The position numbers and the translations under genes were made by a program. 64,000 nucleotides of DNA from Burkholderia sp. WP9 (lineage in GTDB: Bacteria > Pseudomonadota > Gammaproteobacteria > Burkholderiales > Burkholderiaceae), in contig NZ_FNTG01000002.1 of assembly GCF_900104795.1 (NCBI RefSeq), forward strand, positions 2,852,001-2,916,000, read 5' to 3'. The notes under the pieces were generated by a model. The model saw only the letters and a program-made list of their open reading frames with translations, did not search any database and was not told the DNA's origin. Every line of letters begins with the position of its first letter. Position 1 is the first letter of the stretch. Positions 1-9,053 of the stretch are shown in pieces.

Positions 1-27
1 GTTGCCCCGCAAGGCTTTGAGGCCTCA

Positions 28-43
28 TGGCACAGCCGTTGCA
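28..43 (+). promoter_or_regulatory. Putative sigma-54 (RpoN) promoter
   Basis: The sequence TGGCAC-N5-TTGCA fits the -24/-12 consensus of RpoN promoters exactly, with ten bases between the GG and GC dinucleotides. It reads toward the Flp pilin gene, whose start codon is about 350 bases downstream. If used, transcription would start near position 55 and leave a leader of about 340 nt. Upstream activator sites would lie outside the window. The match is seen; its use is inference. Confidence 0.55.
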
Positions 44-395
44 AATAGAGAGTCACAAAGCGAAACACGTTGCCGCCGGGAAGCAGCAACCAGAAGCAGC
101 AAGATGCACAGACAACACAACTCCCGGCAGCAGCAACAGTCTTCGTGAATCGCGTTCGGGGAAGTCCACGCGTTTTACGGGGTGCGGCGGGGCCAACGAA
201 AAACGGATGTCGATAAACAACGACACGGGTGATCGGTACGGGGTATCGGCCACTCGTGATCGTGACGACGTAAAGCGCTGACCTCGCCACTTTTTCCGTC
301 CTCGTGACGGGCTTGAACGCCACTTCGGCACGCCTGTTTTCAGGCAGCTGCAGGCGGCATAAACCGAAGTCAACTTTCACTCTACGGGGGTTAGC
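44..395 (+). other. Non-coding leader upstream of flp
   Basis: No convincing gene is present in this stretch; the short reading frames have no recognisable content. It contains a small hairpin (GCCTG, loop TTTT, CAGGC) at 332-345 and a GGGGG ribosome-binding site at 386-390 directly before flp. If the promoter at 28-43 is real, this is a long 5' UTR that could carry post-transcriptional control. Confidence 0.5.
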
Positions 396-578
396 ATGAA
401 GAACGTGATCCAGAAATTTCTGCGCGAAGAAGACGGTGTGGCAGCGATCGAATACGGCCTGCTGGCCGGCCTGATCGCAGTGGCGATCGTTGTGGCCGTT
501 ACGGCGCTGGGCACTCGGTTGAGCGCTATTTTCGGCATCATCACAGGCTCGTTGGCCGGCGTGGTCGCCCCGGCCTGA
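396..578 (+). CDS. flp: Flp/Fap-type pilin (type IVb prepilin)
   Basis: This 60-residue protein is the major pilin subunit of the Tad pilus. It has a short basic leader (MKNVIQKFLREEDG) followed by a G14/V15 processing site, the conserved Glu at mature position 5 and the adjacent Tyr (IEY), then one hydrophobic helix to about residue 36. The length is typical of Flp pilins. It is the first gene of the tad locus and is followed at once by its probable prepilin peptidase. A GGGGG ribosome-binding site lies five bases before the ATG. Assembly would be in the inner membrane, followed by export through the CpaC secretin. Confidence 0.95.
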   Translation: MKNVIQKFLREEDGVAAIEYGLLAGLIAVAIVVAVTALGTRLSAIFGIITGSLAGVVAPA

Positions 579-605
579 CGCGGCAACAGGCGCAAAGCCG
601 ATCGC

Positions 606-640
606 TCGCCCTGGCTCGACGGTCCTTCGGGACAGGGTAG
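606..640 (+). promoter_or_regulatory. Intercistronic hairpin between flp and cpaA
   Basis: A stem with a C(TTCG)G tetraloop (GTCC-TTCG-GGAC at 622-633) is extended by CCCTG/CAGGG flanks. It lies 30-60 bases after the pilin stop codon and has no T-tract. Such hairpins can stabilise the upstream message or reduce read-through, which would fit the excess of pilin needed over assembly proteins. Function is inferred. Confidence 0.4.
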
Positions 641-710
641 CGACGGCCCCGTGCCGAACGATTCGACTCCAGCAAAGAAGGGCAATTCGATCCTCGAAAC
701 GGAGCGGGCA

Positions 711-1247
711 ATGAACGGGGTTCCTTTTCCGGTTGGGCCGTGCGTGTTGGCGCTGGTACTCGTCGCCGCACTGTGGGACATGCAAACGCGCCGGATTCCT
801 AACTGGTTGGTCGCGGTTGGATTGATCGTCGCGATACCGGTGCAATGGTTCACGCATGGCGGTATCGACGGAATGACGATGTGGTTGGGCGGCATGCTGG
901 CCGGCGGCGCGATTTTCCTGCCGGGCTACGCTATGCGGCTGCTGGGCGCGGGCGACGTGAAGCTGATGGCGGCGATCGGCGCCTTCTGCGGCGCTTACGG
1001 CGCACTCGAAATCGGTTTGGCGACCTGTGTGATCGGTGGAATCGGGTCGCTCGCCATATGGTTGCGGCGCCGCCAGATGCGCGCCGGACTCGGTGGAATA
1101 GCGGCACTGCTGATCGACTGCGCGACGCCGGGAAACGGCGCGCTGCGCAGGTCGGGCAGTGTGGCTGAAAGCAGTGCGACGGGGACCATGCCGTACGGGG
1201 TTGCAATAGCAATAGGCAGCGCATGCGTGTTGTTCGCAAGCGTGTGA
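711..1247 (+). CDS. cpaA: Prepilin peptidase CpaA/TadV (A24 family)
   Basis: This integral membrane aspartic peptidase cleaves the Flp and TadE/F prepilin leaders. The two catalytic aspartates are visible: D23 in WDMQTRRIPN and D82 in the GAGDVK motif. Several hydrophobic segments span the protein. The ATG at 711 (178 residues) is chosen because GGAG precedes it by six bases; an upstream in-frame start at 651 would add 20 polar residues that do not fit the family. It lies between flp and cpaB. The C-terminal third after about residue 125 is less typical and poorly conserved in the family. Confidence 0.9.
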   Translation: MNGVPFPVGPCVLALVLVAALWDMQTRRIPNWLVAVGLIVAIPVQWFTHGGIDGMTMWLGGMLAGGAIFLPGYAMRLLGAGDVKLMAAIGAFCGAYGALEIGLATCVIGGIGSLAIWLRRRQMRAGLGGIAALLIDCATPGNGALRRSGSVAESSATGTMPYGVAIAIGSACVLFASV

Positions 1248-1283
1248 CGCGTGCCAGGGCAGGACACAATTCGGGGGTTGAAA

Positions 1284-2117
1284 ATGAAAAACGCGCGCGC
1301 TGTAACGATGCTGCTGATCGCGACGCTGGCGGGCCTCACCGCCGTGGTGTTCGCCTCGCGCTGGATGGTCTCGCAGTCGTCGAATGCCACGACCAAAGTC
1401 GTGGTGGCGGCATCCGACATCAATCTCGGTCAACGGATCGGCCCGGATTTCCTCAAGCTCACCGACTGGCCGTCCAATAGCGTGCCGCCCGGTTCTTTCA
1501 CCGACATTCAAAAACTCGACGGCCGCGTGCTGAAGGAAAGCCTGCTGCATGGCGAGCCGATTCTCGAGGCGAAGCTCACGCCGGTCGGCACGCTCGGCGG
1601 CCTCTCGGCGGTGATCGGCGAAGGCAAGCGCGCCATCACGGTGCGCGTGAACGACGTGATCGGCGTGGCGGGTTTCGCGCTGCCGGGCAATTACGTCGAC
1701 ATCATCGTCAACACGCAGAAGGATGGCCGCGATCCTGGCGCAACGCGAGATCAGAACATCTCGAAGATCGTGCTCGAAAAGATTCTCGTGCTGGCTGTCG
1801 CGCAGGAAGTGGGCCGCGACGAGACCAAGCCGAAGGTGGTCGACGCGGTGACGCTCGAAGTCTCGCCGGAGCAGGCCGAGAAGATCGACCTCGCACGCAG
1901 CATCGGCACGCTTTCTCTCGTGCTGCGCAACCAGATCGATCCTAAGGCGATCGACACCGCCGGCGCGACCAAGGCCAGCCTGCTGCAAACGCCGGTCGCC
2001 GTGGCGCCCGCGCCCGAACCGAAGCCGGTGCACATCGTGCGCAAAGTCGTGGCGCGCGCACCGTCCAACTGTGTGCGGGTGCTCGACGGCGCCGACGCAA
2101 GACAAGAATGTTTTTGA
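1284..2117 (+). CDS. cpaB: Flp pilus assembly protein CpaB/RcpC
   Basis: The product (277 residues) is the periplasmic RcpC/CpaB component that works with the secretin. It starts with an N-terminal membrane anchor (about residues 5-25), followed by an SAF-like domain (VVVAASDINLGQRIGPD) and the RcpC/CpaB domain with the motif ITVRVNDVIGVAGFALPGNY. The C-terminus is Pro/Ala-rich and holds two cysteines. The ATG at 1284 follows a G-rich ribosome-binding site; an upstream start at 1251 is possible but adds no conserved sequence. It lies between the peptidase and secretin genes, as in other tad loci. Confidence 0.9.
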   Translation: MKNARAVTMLLIATLAGLTAVVFASRWMVSQSSNATTKVVVAASDINLGQRIGPDFLKLTDWPSNSVPPGSFTDIQKLDGRVLKESLLHGEPILEAKLTPVGTLGGLSAVIGEGKRAITVRVNDVIGVAGFALPGNYVDIIVNTQKDGRDPGATRDQNISKIVLEKILVLAVAQEVGRDETKPKVVDAVTLEVSPEQAEKIDLARSIGTLSLVLRNQIDPKAIDTAGATKASLLQTPVAVAPAPEPKPVHIVRKVVARAPSNCVRVLDGADARQECF

Positions 2118-2204
2118 CAGGCTCGAGCCTGCAAGCCGTGACCGATGCGTGACTGACATCCAGACCAGCACGCAAAAAAATGCGGCACATAACGGGGGTA
2201 GGAC

Positions 2205-4010
2205 ATGAACGCCAGAACGACTCAGCGCGCCAACGCGCCGCAGCACCCGCTCGGCCCACGCGAAGCGAATTCGCGCTCGCCACGGGGCCGCACCCGGATC
2301 GCCGAAGCTTGCACCGGTGTGCTGCTCGGCATGTATCTGACCATGCTGCCGGTGGCGCAAGCGGCCGGTCAGAACGCCGCAGCGGGTGTGCCTGGCTTGC
2401 CCGACGTGCCGCTCACGGTGGCCTCGAACGGTTCCGTGCGTCTGACCATCGCCGCCAACGGCATGAGCCCCGGCGCTTCGTCCGGCGGCGCGCAGCAAGG
2501 CGGCCGCGGACCGAATTGCAGCGGCCCGGTCGCCGAACATAGCTCGGTGACGATCCCGGTCGGCAAATCCGCCATGGTCGATGTGCGCGAACCGGTGAAG
2601 AGCCGCACCGTCGGCAATCCGTCGATCGTGCAGGCCATGCTCGTGTCCCCGCAAACGCTTTATCTGCTCGGCTCCGATGTGGGCACCACCAACATGATCG
2701 TGCAAGGCCGCAGCGGCTCCTGCACGATCATCGACGTGAGCGTCGGCGCGGATCCGGGCGGCCTGCAACAAACGCTGGCCGCGCTGATGCCCGAGGAAAC
2801 CGGCATTCAGGTGAAGGCCGCCGCCGACACACTCGTGCTGACCGGCACGGTCTCCGACGCGGTCAAGGCCGAACGCGTGCTCGAACTGGCGCGCGCCTTC
2901 GTGGCGCGTCCGACCACCGCATTGCAAGGCGCCGCGCCGATGGGCAGCGGCCCGTTGCCGGTCGGCGCCGCGCCGCGCGCCATGGGCATGCCGGCGCCGT
3001 CGCTCGGCAGCGCGAGCGGCGAGCGGATCATCAATATGATGCATGTGGCCGCGCCGCAGCAGGTCATGCTCGAAGTGAAGGTCGCCGAAGTCTCGAAGAC
3101 GCTGATCGACCAGCTCGGCGTGGCGGCCAACATCAACGGCGGTATCGGCAGCTGGAGCTTCGGCTTGCTGGCCGATTACCTGTCGGGCGGGCTGAGCGCG
3201 CTGACCGCATCGAAAGCGAACAACGCGCCGCTCAAGATGGCCATCGACGCGCAGAAAACCGACCAGCTCGTGAAGATCCTCGCCGAGCCGAATCTGATGG
3301 CGATCAGCGGCCAGGAAGCGAGTTTCCTCGCGGGCGGCAAGGTCTATATTCCGGTGCCGCAAAGCAACGGCTCGGGCGGCACCACCATCGTTCTGCAGGA
3401 AGAGCAGTACGGTGTCGGCCTGACTTTCACGCCGACCGTGCTGGAAGGCGGACGTATCAACCTGAAGGTGTCGCCGGAAGTCTCCGAACTGTCGTCCACG
3501 GGCGTGGTGGTCAGCGCCGGCAACTCGAACACCACCTCGATCCTGCCGCTCATCACCACGCGCCGCGCTTCCACCACGCTGCAGGTGTTCGACGGCCAGA
3601 GCTTCGCGATTGGCGGCCTTCTGAAGAGCAACGTGACGGGCTCGATCAAAGGTCTGCCGGGCGCCGCGGAATTGCCCGTGCTCGGCGCACTGTTTCGCAG
3701 CACGAGCTACGAGCAGGACAAGACCGAACTGGTGTTCGTCGTGACGCCGCGTCTCGCCAAACCGCTGCCGCAGCACTATCCGCTGCCGACCGACGGCTTC
3801 ACCGACGCCAGCGAGGCGAACGTGTACCTGACCGGCCATATGGAAGGCACGAAGCGCGCCGCGCCGGCCGCGGGGGCGTCGGCACCGGCGCCGGCTCAAG
3901 CACCGGCACCCGCGCCTGTTCCCGCACCGGCTCCCGCTCCGAGCGCGGCCGCATCCGTGGCTGTGCTCCCGGCCTCGCCGGAAACCAGCGACTCACACGC
4001 CTCGCAGTAA
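2205..4010 (+). CDS. cpaC: Tad secretin CpaC/RcpA
   Basis: This is the outer-membrane channel for Flp pili (601 residues). After a long signal sequence (hydrophobic part about residues 35-55) comes the pilus-assembly N-domain with the stretch VREPVKSRTVGNPSIVQAML. A BON-like segment (VLTGTVSDAVKAERVLELA) follows, then the secretin domain with the typical VGLTFTPTVLEGGRINLKV and FAIGGLL motifs. The last 60 residues are a Pro-Ala repeat tail, perhaps an envelope spacer. A GGGGGTAGG site precedes the ATG. The stop codon overlaps a possible upstream start of the next gene. Confidence 0.94.
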   Translation: MNARTTQRANAPQHPLGPREANSRSPRGRTRIAEACTGVLLGMYLTMLPVAQAAGQNAAAGVPGLPDVPLTVASNGSVRLTIAANGMSPGASSGGAQQGGRGPNCSGPVAEHSSVTIPVGKSAMVDVREPVKSRTVGNPSIVQAMLVSPQTLYLLGSDVGTTNMIVQGRSGSCTIIDVSVGADPGGLQQTLAALMPEETGIQVKAAADTLVLTGTVSDAVKAERVLELARAFVARPTTALQGAAPMGSGPLPVGAAPRAMGMPAPSLGSASGERIINMMHVAAPQQVMLEVKVAEVSKTLIDQLGVAANINGGIGSWSFGLLADYLSGGLSALTASKANNAPLKMAIDAQKTDQLVKILAEPNLMAISGQEASFLAGGKVYIPVPQSNGSGGTTIVLQEEQYGVGLTFTPTVLEGGRINLKVSPEVSELSSTGVVVSAGNSNTTSILPLITTRRASTTLQVFDGQSFAIGGLLKSNVTGSIKGLPGAAELPVLGALFRSTSYEQDKTELVFVVTPRLAKPLPQHYPLPTDGFTDASEANVYLTGHMEGTKRAAPAAGASAPAPAQAPAPAPVPAPAPAPSAAASVAVLPASPETSDSHASQ

Positions 4011-4033
4011 TGCGCGGCCTACCGGAGATCGAC

Positions 4034-4327
4034 ATGACCACCACCAAGACTCTGATCCGCACGGCACTGTGCGCCGGCTTGAGCGCCGCGCTCGCCGGCT
4101 GCCTGAGCTCCACGCCGCACTGGGACGCGACGTTCGGCGACTCGGTCAACCAGATCAAGGAAATGCAGACGCTCAATCCGAACGCCTCGGCGAACACCGA
4201 TCCGGTCGCGGGTATCGACGGCAAGGCGGCCGCCGCGGCGCAGAAGAGCTACGCCAAGTCGTTCACGGCGCCGCCCGCGCCGACCAATAACTTCACGATC
4301 GGCATCGGCTCATCGAGCTCGTATTGA
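4034..4327 (+). CDS. Small Tad-locus lipoprotein
   Basis: This predicted 97-residue lipoprotein has a basic N-terminus, a hydrophobic core and a lipobox LAGC near residue 20, so it should be lipid-anchored after signal peptidase II cleavage. The mature part is short and polar, with an AKSFTAPPAP segment and a Ser-rich end. GGAG lies seven bases before the ATG at 4034; an alternative ATG at 4010 overlaps the cpaC stop but would bury the signal peptide. It occupies the place of cpaD/rcpB in other tad loci, and a pilotin-like role for the secretin is plausible. I do not recognise a named family. Confidence 0.8.
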   Translation: MTTTKTLIRTALCAGLSAALAGCLSSTPHWDATFGDSVNQIKEMQTLNPNASANTDPVAGIDGKAAAAAQKSYAKSFTAPPAPTNNFTIGIGSSSSY

Positions 4328-4373
4328 AGCAGCACAACCAGGCGGCCCGGTTTGGCGCCAGTGGAGACTCACC

Positions 4374-5576
4374 ATGATCGACACCCTTCTGATTTCGTCC
4401 AGCGCCGAGCGCGCGCCGCAGATTGCAGCGCGTCTCGAAGCAAGCGGCATTGCGTTTCGTCTGCGTACGCTGCACGGGACGGCGAAGCAGTTGCGCGTGC
4501 ACGCCGCGACGATCAAGAGCGCCGATCTGCTGATCGTCGACGACGCCGACCTCACGCCGCGCGATCTGAGCGGCGTCGAGGAGGTGCTGTCGCACCTGCC
4601 GAACCTGCATTGCATGCTGGTCACGCCGTCGCCTTCAACCACGCTGCTGATGGCGGCGATGCGCGTGGGCGTGCGGCACGTGCTCTCCTGGCCGCTCGAC
4701 GACAGCGAGATCGCCGACGCGCTCGCCCACGTCTCGGCGAAGAAACACGCCGGCGTGCGCCGCGACGGACGCGTGGTGTCGTTCACCTCCTGCAAGGGCG
4801 GCAGCGGCACGACCCTGATTGCCGTGAATCTCGCTTATGCACTGGCCAGCTTGCGCGACAAGCGCGTGCTGTTGATCGATCTGAACCAGCAATTCGCCGA
4901 TGCGAGCCTGCTGGTCGCCGACAAGGCGCCGCCCGCCACGCTCGCGGATCTGTGCTTGCAGATCGACCGGCTCGACGCCGCGTTCTTCGAAGCCTGCGTG
5001 ATGCACGTACACGCGAATCTCGACGTGCTGGCCGGCGCGGGTGATCCGGTCAAGTCGGGCGAATTGCGCGCCGCGCATCTCGAACGGATTCTCGCGCTGG
5101 TGCGCGAGCAATACGATGCGGTGCTGATCGACGTCGGCCAGAACATCAACCCGCTCGCGATCCACGCGCTCGACCACAGCGACTCGATCTGCATGGTGGT
5201 GCGGCAGAACATTCTGTACCTCCACGCGGGCCGCCGCATGCTCGACATCTTCAAGGAGCTCGGCTATCCGCCGAGCAAGGTGAAGTTGATCGTCAACCAG
5301 TACGACAAGAACGCGCGCATCGACCTGGCGACGCTCGAAGAAACATTCGGCGCAAAGGTCGCGCATCACCTGCCGCGCGACGAAAAGCAGGCGACCGAGG
5401 CGTTGAATCACGGCGTGCCGCTCGTCACCGGCGCGAAGGGCGGCGCGCTCGCCCAGGGCATCTCGCAACTGGCCGCGCTGCTGTGGCCGTTGCCGGTGGT
5501 GGCGCGCAAGAGCGTGCTCGGACGCCTGTTCCCCGGCCGGCCGAATTCGCCGCCGCAACTGAAGCCCGGACACTGA
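4374..5576 (+). CDS. cpaE: Pilus assembly localisation ATPase CpaE/TadZ
   Basis: CpaE/TadZ is a MinD/ParA-like protein that localises the Tad machinery. The N-terminal about 125 residues form an atypical receiver-like domain, and the ATPase domain follows. Its Walker A is deviant (SCKGGSGTTLIAVNLA, residues 139-154): the signature lysine at 141 is kept but the second lysine is replaced by Thr, as is common in TadZ proteins. The protein has 400 residues and starts at an ATG 46 bases after the lipoprotein. It is co-directional with cpaF, the motor ATPase it probably positions. Confidence 0.93.
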   Translation: MIDTLLISSSAERAPQIAARLEASGIAFRLRTLHGTAKQLRVHAATIKSADLLIVDDADLTPRDLSGVEEVLSHLPNLHCMLVTPSPSTTLLMAAMRVGVRHVLSWPLDDSEIADALAHVSAKKHAGVRRDGRVVSFTSCKGGSGTTLIAVNLAYALASLRDKRVLLIDLNQQFADASLLVADKAPPATLADLCLQIDRLDAAFFEACVMHVHANLDVLAGAGDPVKSGELRAAHLERILALVREQYDAVLIDVGQNINPLAIHALDHSDSICMVVRQNILYLHAGRRMLDIFKELGYPPSKVKLIVNQYDKNARIDLATLEETFGAKVAHHLPRDEKQATEALNHGVPLVTGAKGGALAQGISQLAALLWPLPVVARKSVLGRLFPGRPNSPPQLKPGH

Positions 5577-5641
5577 AGTCTGGACGCCGCGCCTGAATGC
5601 GTTCAAGCCCGGCAGTCATCGAAAAGAATGCGGAGAGCACC

Positions 5642-7021
5642 ATGTCATTGCGCGAACAGTTGATGATCCAGAGCGGCACCCTGCCGTTCGACAGCGCCAG
5701 TCCCGCGGCAGCCGCCGGCGCGGCCGCCGAAAGTCTCGCGGCGCGGCGCGCGTATCAGCAGCTCAAGATGAATATTCATCAGGCGATCATCGACCGGGTG
5801 GAGCTCGACAAGCTGCAACGGCTCTCGCCCGAGCAGATCAAACGTGAGCTCGCGCAACTGGTGGAGCGGATCGTCGACGAAGACAAGATTCCGATGAACG
5901 AACTCGAGCGCCGCCGTCTCGCGCAGGACGTGCACGACGAAATGGTCGGCCTCGGTCCGCTCGAACCCTTGCTCAACGATCCGACCATCTCCGACATTCT
6001 GGTGAACACGTCGCAACACGTGTACGTGGAACGGCGCGGACGCCTCGAACACACCGACGTGACCTTCTACGACGACGCCCATCTGATGAAGATCATCGAG
6101 CGCATCGTTTCGCGCGTGGGCCGCCGCATTGACGAATCCACGCCGATGGTCGACGCGCGCCTGCCCGACGGTTCGCGGGTCAACGCGATCATTCCGCCGT
6201 CCGCGATCGACGGACCGCTGGTGTCGATTCGCCGCTTCGCGGTGAATCCGCTCACCGTCACCGACATGGTGAACAACCAGAGCTTCACGCCCGCCATGGC
6301 GCAACTGCTCGAAGCGCTGATCAAGGCGAAGCTGAACGTGCTGATTTCGGGCGGCACGGGCAGCGGCAAGACCACGCTGCTCAATTTGCTCTCCGGCTTC
6401 ATTCCCGAGGACGAGCGGGTCGTGACGATCGAAGACGCGGCCGAATTGCAGATGCGTCAACAGCACGTGCTGCGCCTCGAGACGCGGCCGCCGAATATCG
6501 AAGGCAAGGGCGAAATCTCGCAGCGCTCGCTGGTGCGCAACGCGCTGCGGATGCGCCCGGACCGTATCGTGCTCGGCGAAGTGCGCGGCGCCGAAGCGCT
6601 CGACATGCTGCATGCGATGAACACCGGCCACGAAGGTTCGATGGCGACGCTGCACGCGAACACGCCGCGCGACGCGCTCACGCGTCTGGAGAACATGGTC
6701 GGCATGGCCGGCCTGACGATGCCGATCAAGGCGATCCGCCAGCAGATCGCGTCGGCGATCACGGTGGTGGTGCAGGCTTCGCGTCTGACCGACGGCCGCC
6801 GCAAGCTGATGAGCATTCAGGAAGTCACCGGCATGGAAGGCGACATCATCAACATGCAGGAGATTTTTACGTTCAAGCGCACCGGCGTCGACGAAAACGG
6901 CCTGATCAAGGGCTATTTCTGCGCGAGCGGCGTGCGGCCGAAATTCTGCGAACGGCTGGCGGGCTTCGGCATCGTGCTGCCGGACCAGATGTTCGATCCG
7001 GCACGGCGTTTCGAAGTATGA
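5642..7021 (+). CDS. cpaF: Tad secretion ATPase CpaF/TadA
   Basis: This type II/IV secretion ATPase (459 residues) powers pilus assembly. It has a Walker A motif [12 protein letters not shown] near residue 237, a Walker B/Asp-box segment ([15 protein letters not shown]) and a His box ([15 protein letters not shown]). The ATG at 5642 follows GGAG; an in-frame ATG at 5597 lies in the spacer without a comparable site. It is encoded just upstream of the platform proteins TadB and TadC with short gaps. The protein is cytoplasmic at the inner membrane. Confidence 0.95.
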   Translation: MSLREQLMIQSGTLPFDSASPAAAAGAAAESLAARRAYQQLKMNIHQAIIDRVELDKLQRLSPEQIKRELAQLVERIVDEDKIPMNELERRRLAQDVHDEMVGLGPLEPLLNDPTISDILVNTSQHVYVERRGRLEHTDVTFYDDAHLMKIIERIVSRVGRRIDESTPMVDARLPDGSRVNAIIPPSAIDGPLVSIRRFAVNPLTVTDMVNNQSFTPAMAQLLEALIKAKLNVLISGGTGSGKTTLLNLLSGFIPEDERVVTIEDAAELQMRQQHVLRLETRPPNIEGKGEISQRSLVRNALRMRPDRIVLGEVRGAEALDMLHAMNTGHEGSMATLHANTPRDALTRLENMVGMAGLTMPIKAIRQQIASAITVVVQASRLTDGRRKLMSIQEVTGMEGDIINMQEIFTFKRTGVDENGLIKGYFCASGVRPKFCERLAGFGIVLPDQMFDPARRFEV

Positions 7022-7048
7022 GCGCGCAATGGGTTTGAGGAGAGGCAC

Positions 7049-8026
7049 ATGAACACGTCGTTTATCGGCTTTGCGGTGCTCGCGTTTCTCGCGGTCGTGC
7101 TGGCCATCGAGGGCATTTATCTGTTCTGGAGCAGCCATCACGGCACGAGCGTCAAGCGCATGGATGAGCGCATTCGCGCGCTTTCGGCGGGCGGCAACGT
7201 GAGCAGCCAACAGCTCTCGATCCTCAAGCAGCGCATGCTGAGCGAATCGCCGTTCATTACAAGCCTGCTGCTGCGCATGCCGCGCGTGCATGCGCTCGAC
7301 CGGCAGTTGCAGCAGTCCGGGTTGAAGTGGTCGGTGGCGCGCTTCATCACTTACACGCTGCTGTGCGCGGCCGCGGGCGCCTTCGTCGGCTTCGTGCTGC
7401 ACACGCCCGCGCTGGTGTTGGGTGCGTTCGCCGCGCTGGCCGGCCTGCTGCCGACCATGGTTCTGCGCCGCAAACGCGCCAAACGCGTGCGGCAACTCGA
7501 GCGCCAGTTGCCCGACGCAGCGGATCTGATCGCTCGCGCACTGCGCGCCGGGCACTCCTTTCCGGCCGCGCTCGGCATGGTCGGCCAGGAGCTGCCCGAG
7601 CCGCTCGGCGGCGAATTCGCGCTGGTGTTCGACGAGATCAACTACGGCGTGTCGATGAACGACGCGCTCCTGAACATGGTGAGCCGCGTGCCGGTCGAGG
7701 ATCTGCGCTACTTCGTGATCGCCGTGCTGATCCAGCGTGAGGCGGGCGGCAATCTGGCGGAGATCCTCGGGTCCATCAGCAGCATCATTCGCGAGCGGCT
7801 CAAGCTGCTCGGCAAGGTGCGCGTGCTGTCCGCGGAAGGGCGCCTGTCGGCATGGGTGCTCGCCGTGTTGCCGTTCGCGCTTCTGGCACTGCTGACAGCC
7901 CTCAATCCAGGCTACATCAGCGTGTTCTGGAAGGATCCGGCCGGCGTGCAACTCGCCGGCGTGGCGATCACCATGATGCTGTTCGGCATCTTGTGGATGC
8001 GCAAAGTCGTGCGCATCCATATCTAG
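7049..8026 (+). CDS. tadB: Tad inner-membrane platform protein TadB
   Basis: TadB is one of the two GspF-family platform proteins of the Tad machine (325 residues). An N-terminal membrane segment (about 5-25) is followed by a pair of helices around residues 95-135. The T2SSF domain follows, with LPDAADLIARALRAGHSF and the family stretch VLIQREAGGNLAEIL, and a C-terminal helix pair ends the protein. A GAGGAGAGG ribosome-binding site precedes the ATG. The next gene, tadC, begins 44 bases downstream. Confidence 0.93.
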   Translation: MNTSFIGFAVLAFLAVVLAIEGIYLFWSSHHGTSVKRMDERIRALSAGGNVSSQQLSILKQRMLSESPFITSLLLRMPRVHALDRQLQQSGLKWSVARFITYTLLCAAAGAFVGFVLHTPALVLGAFAALAGLLPTMVLRRKRAKRVRQLERQLPDAADLIARALRAGHSFPAALGMVGQELPEPLGGEFALVFDEINYGVSMNDALLNMVSRVPVEDLRYFVIAVLIQREAGGNLAEILGSISSIIRERLKLLGKVRVLSAEGRLSAWVLAVLPFALLALLTALNPGYISVFWKDPAGVQLAGVAITMMLFGILWMRKVVRIHI

Positions 8027-8070
8027 ACCCGCGGTTTCGACACGAGGAGCGCGGGCTGGGCCCGCAGACC

Positions 8071-9027
8071 ATGAAAATAGAACAGATCGTGATGCTGGGG
8101 GTGATGTTCCTGATCGTGTTCGGCGCGGCGCTGAAGGCGATGACACTGCTGCGCCCCGACCCCGTGCAACGGCGCATCGAGGAACTCGGGCAGCCAGGCG
8201 TTCCCGTCGAAGCCGATGCCGGCGCGCAGAAGAACTGGGTCGAGACCGTCACGAAGCTGTCGGAGCGGGTTGCCAAACTGTCGCTGCCGAAAGAGGACTG
8301 GGACAAGTCGGCGCTGCGTCTGCGCTTCGCAAACGCGGGCATCCGCACGCCCTCCGCGCCGGCGTTGTACTTCGCCGCCAAGACAGTGCTGGCGCTCGTG
8401 CTGCCTGCCATCGCGCTGATCTTTCTCGGCAACGCCTTCGACGCCGATCAACGTATGTATCTGCTGCTCGCGGTGCTCTGCGCGTCGGCGCTCGGCTTCT
8501 ATCTGCCGAATCTCGTGATGACGCGCCTCGTCGAAAGCCGTCAGCGCAAGCTGTTCGAAGATTTGCCCGACGCACTCGATCTGATGACCGTCTGCGTGGA
8601 AGCGGGCCTCGGCCTCGACGCGGCGATGATGCGCGTCACTCAGGAAATCGGCGTGAAGAGCCACGCGCTCAGAGACGAATTCGACATGGTGCTGCTGGAG
8701 CTGCGCGCCGGCTCGGGCCGCGACAAGGCGTTGCGCAACCTGTCGCTGCGCACCGGCGTGGAAGATATCGACACGCTCGCCGCGATGTTGATCCAGGCGG
8801 ATCGCTTCGGCACCAGCGTGGGCGATTCGCTGCGTGTCTATACCGACAATCTGCGCACCAAACGCCGCTTGCGCGCGGAGGAACAGGCTGCCAAGATCGC
8901 CTTGAAGCTTCTGTTTCCGCTGATGTTTTTTATCTTTCCGACGCTGCTGACCGTGCTGATCGGTCCGTCGGCGATCCAGATCGTGCGCCAGCTGTTCCCG
9001 GCCATTCACGGCATGACGGGCGGTTGA
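8071..9027 (+). CDS. tadC: Tad inner-membrane platform protein TadC
   Basis: This is the second GspF-like platform protein (318 residues), partner of TadB. It shows an N-terminal membrane helix, a central hydrophobic pair (about residues 95-150) and the T2SSF motif LPDALDLMTVCVEAGLGLDAA. The segment QADRFGTSVGDSLRVY and a C-terminal membrane pair follow. The ATG at 8071 is the first that gives a normal TadC N-terminus; the reading frame is open further upstream but that part overlaps tadB in another frame. The following gene begins close to its stop codon. Confidence 0.92.
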   Translation: MKIEQIVMLGVMFLIVFGAALKAMTLLRPDPVQRRIEELGQPGVPVEADAGAQKNWVETVTKLSERVAKLSLPKEDWDKSALRLRFANAGIRTPSAPALYFAAKTVLALVLPAIALIFLGNAFDADQRMYLLLAVLCASALGFYLPNLVMTRLVESRQRKLFEDLPDALDLMTVCVEAGLGLDAAMMRVTQEIGVKSHALRDEFDMVLLELRAGSGRDKALRNLSLRTGVEDIDTLAAMLIQADRFGTSVGDSLRVYTDNLRTKRRLRAEEQAAKIALKLLFPLMFFIFPTLLTVLIGPSAIQIVRQLFPAIHGMTGG

Positions 9028-9053
9028 ACGCCAGGCCTTCACCGGGGAATGAC

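Noticed and set aside
5645..8146. 833-codon open frame on the minus strand
   Set aside because: It lies opposite cpaF, tadB and part of tadC, is rich in His/Arg/Gln and has no family resemblance; it is a by-product of high G+C codon use.
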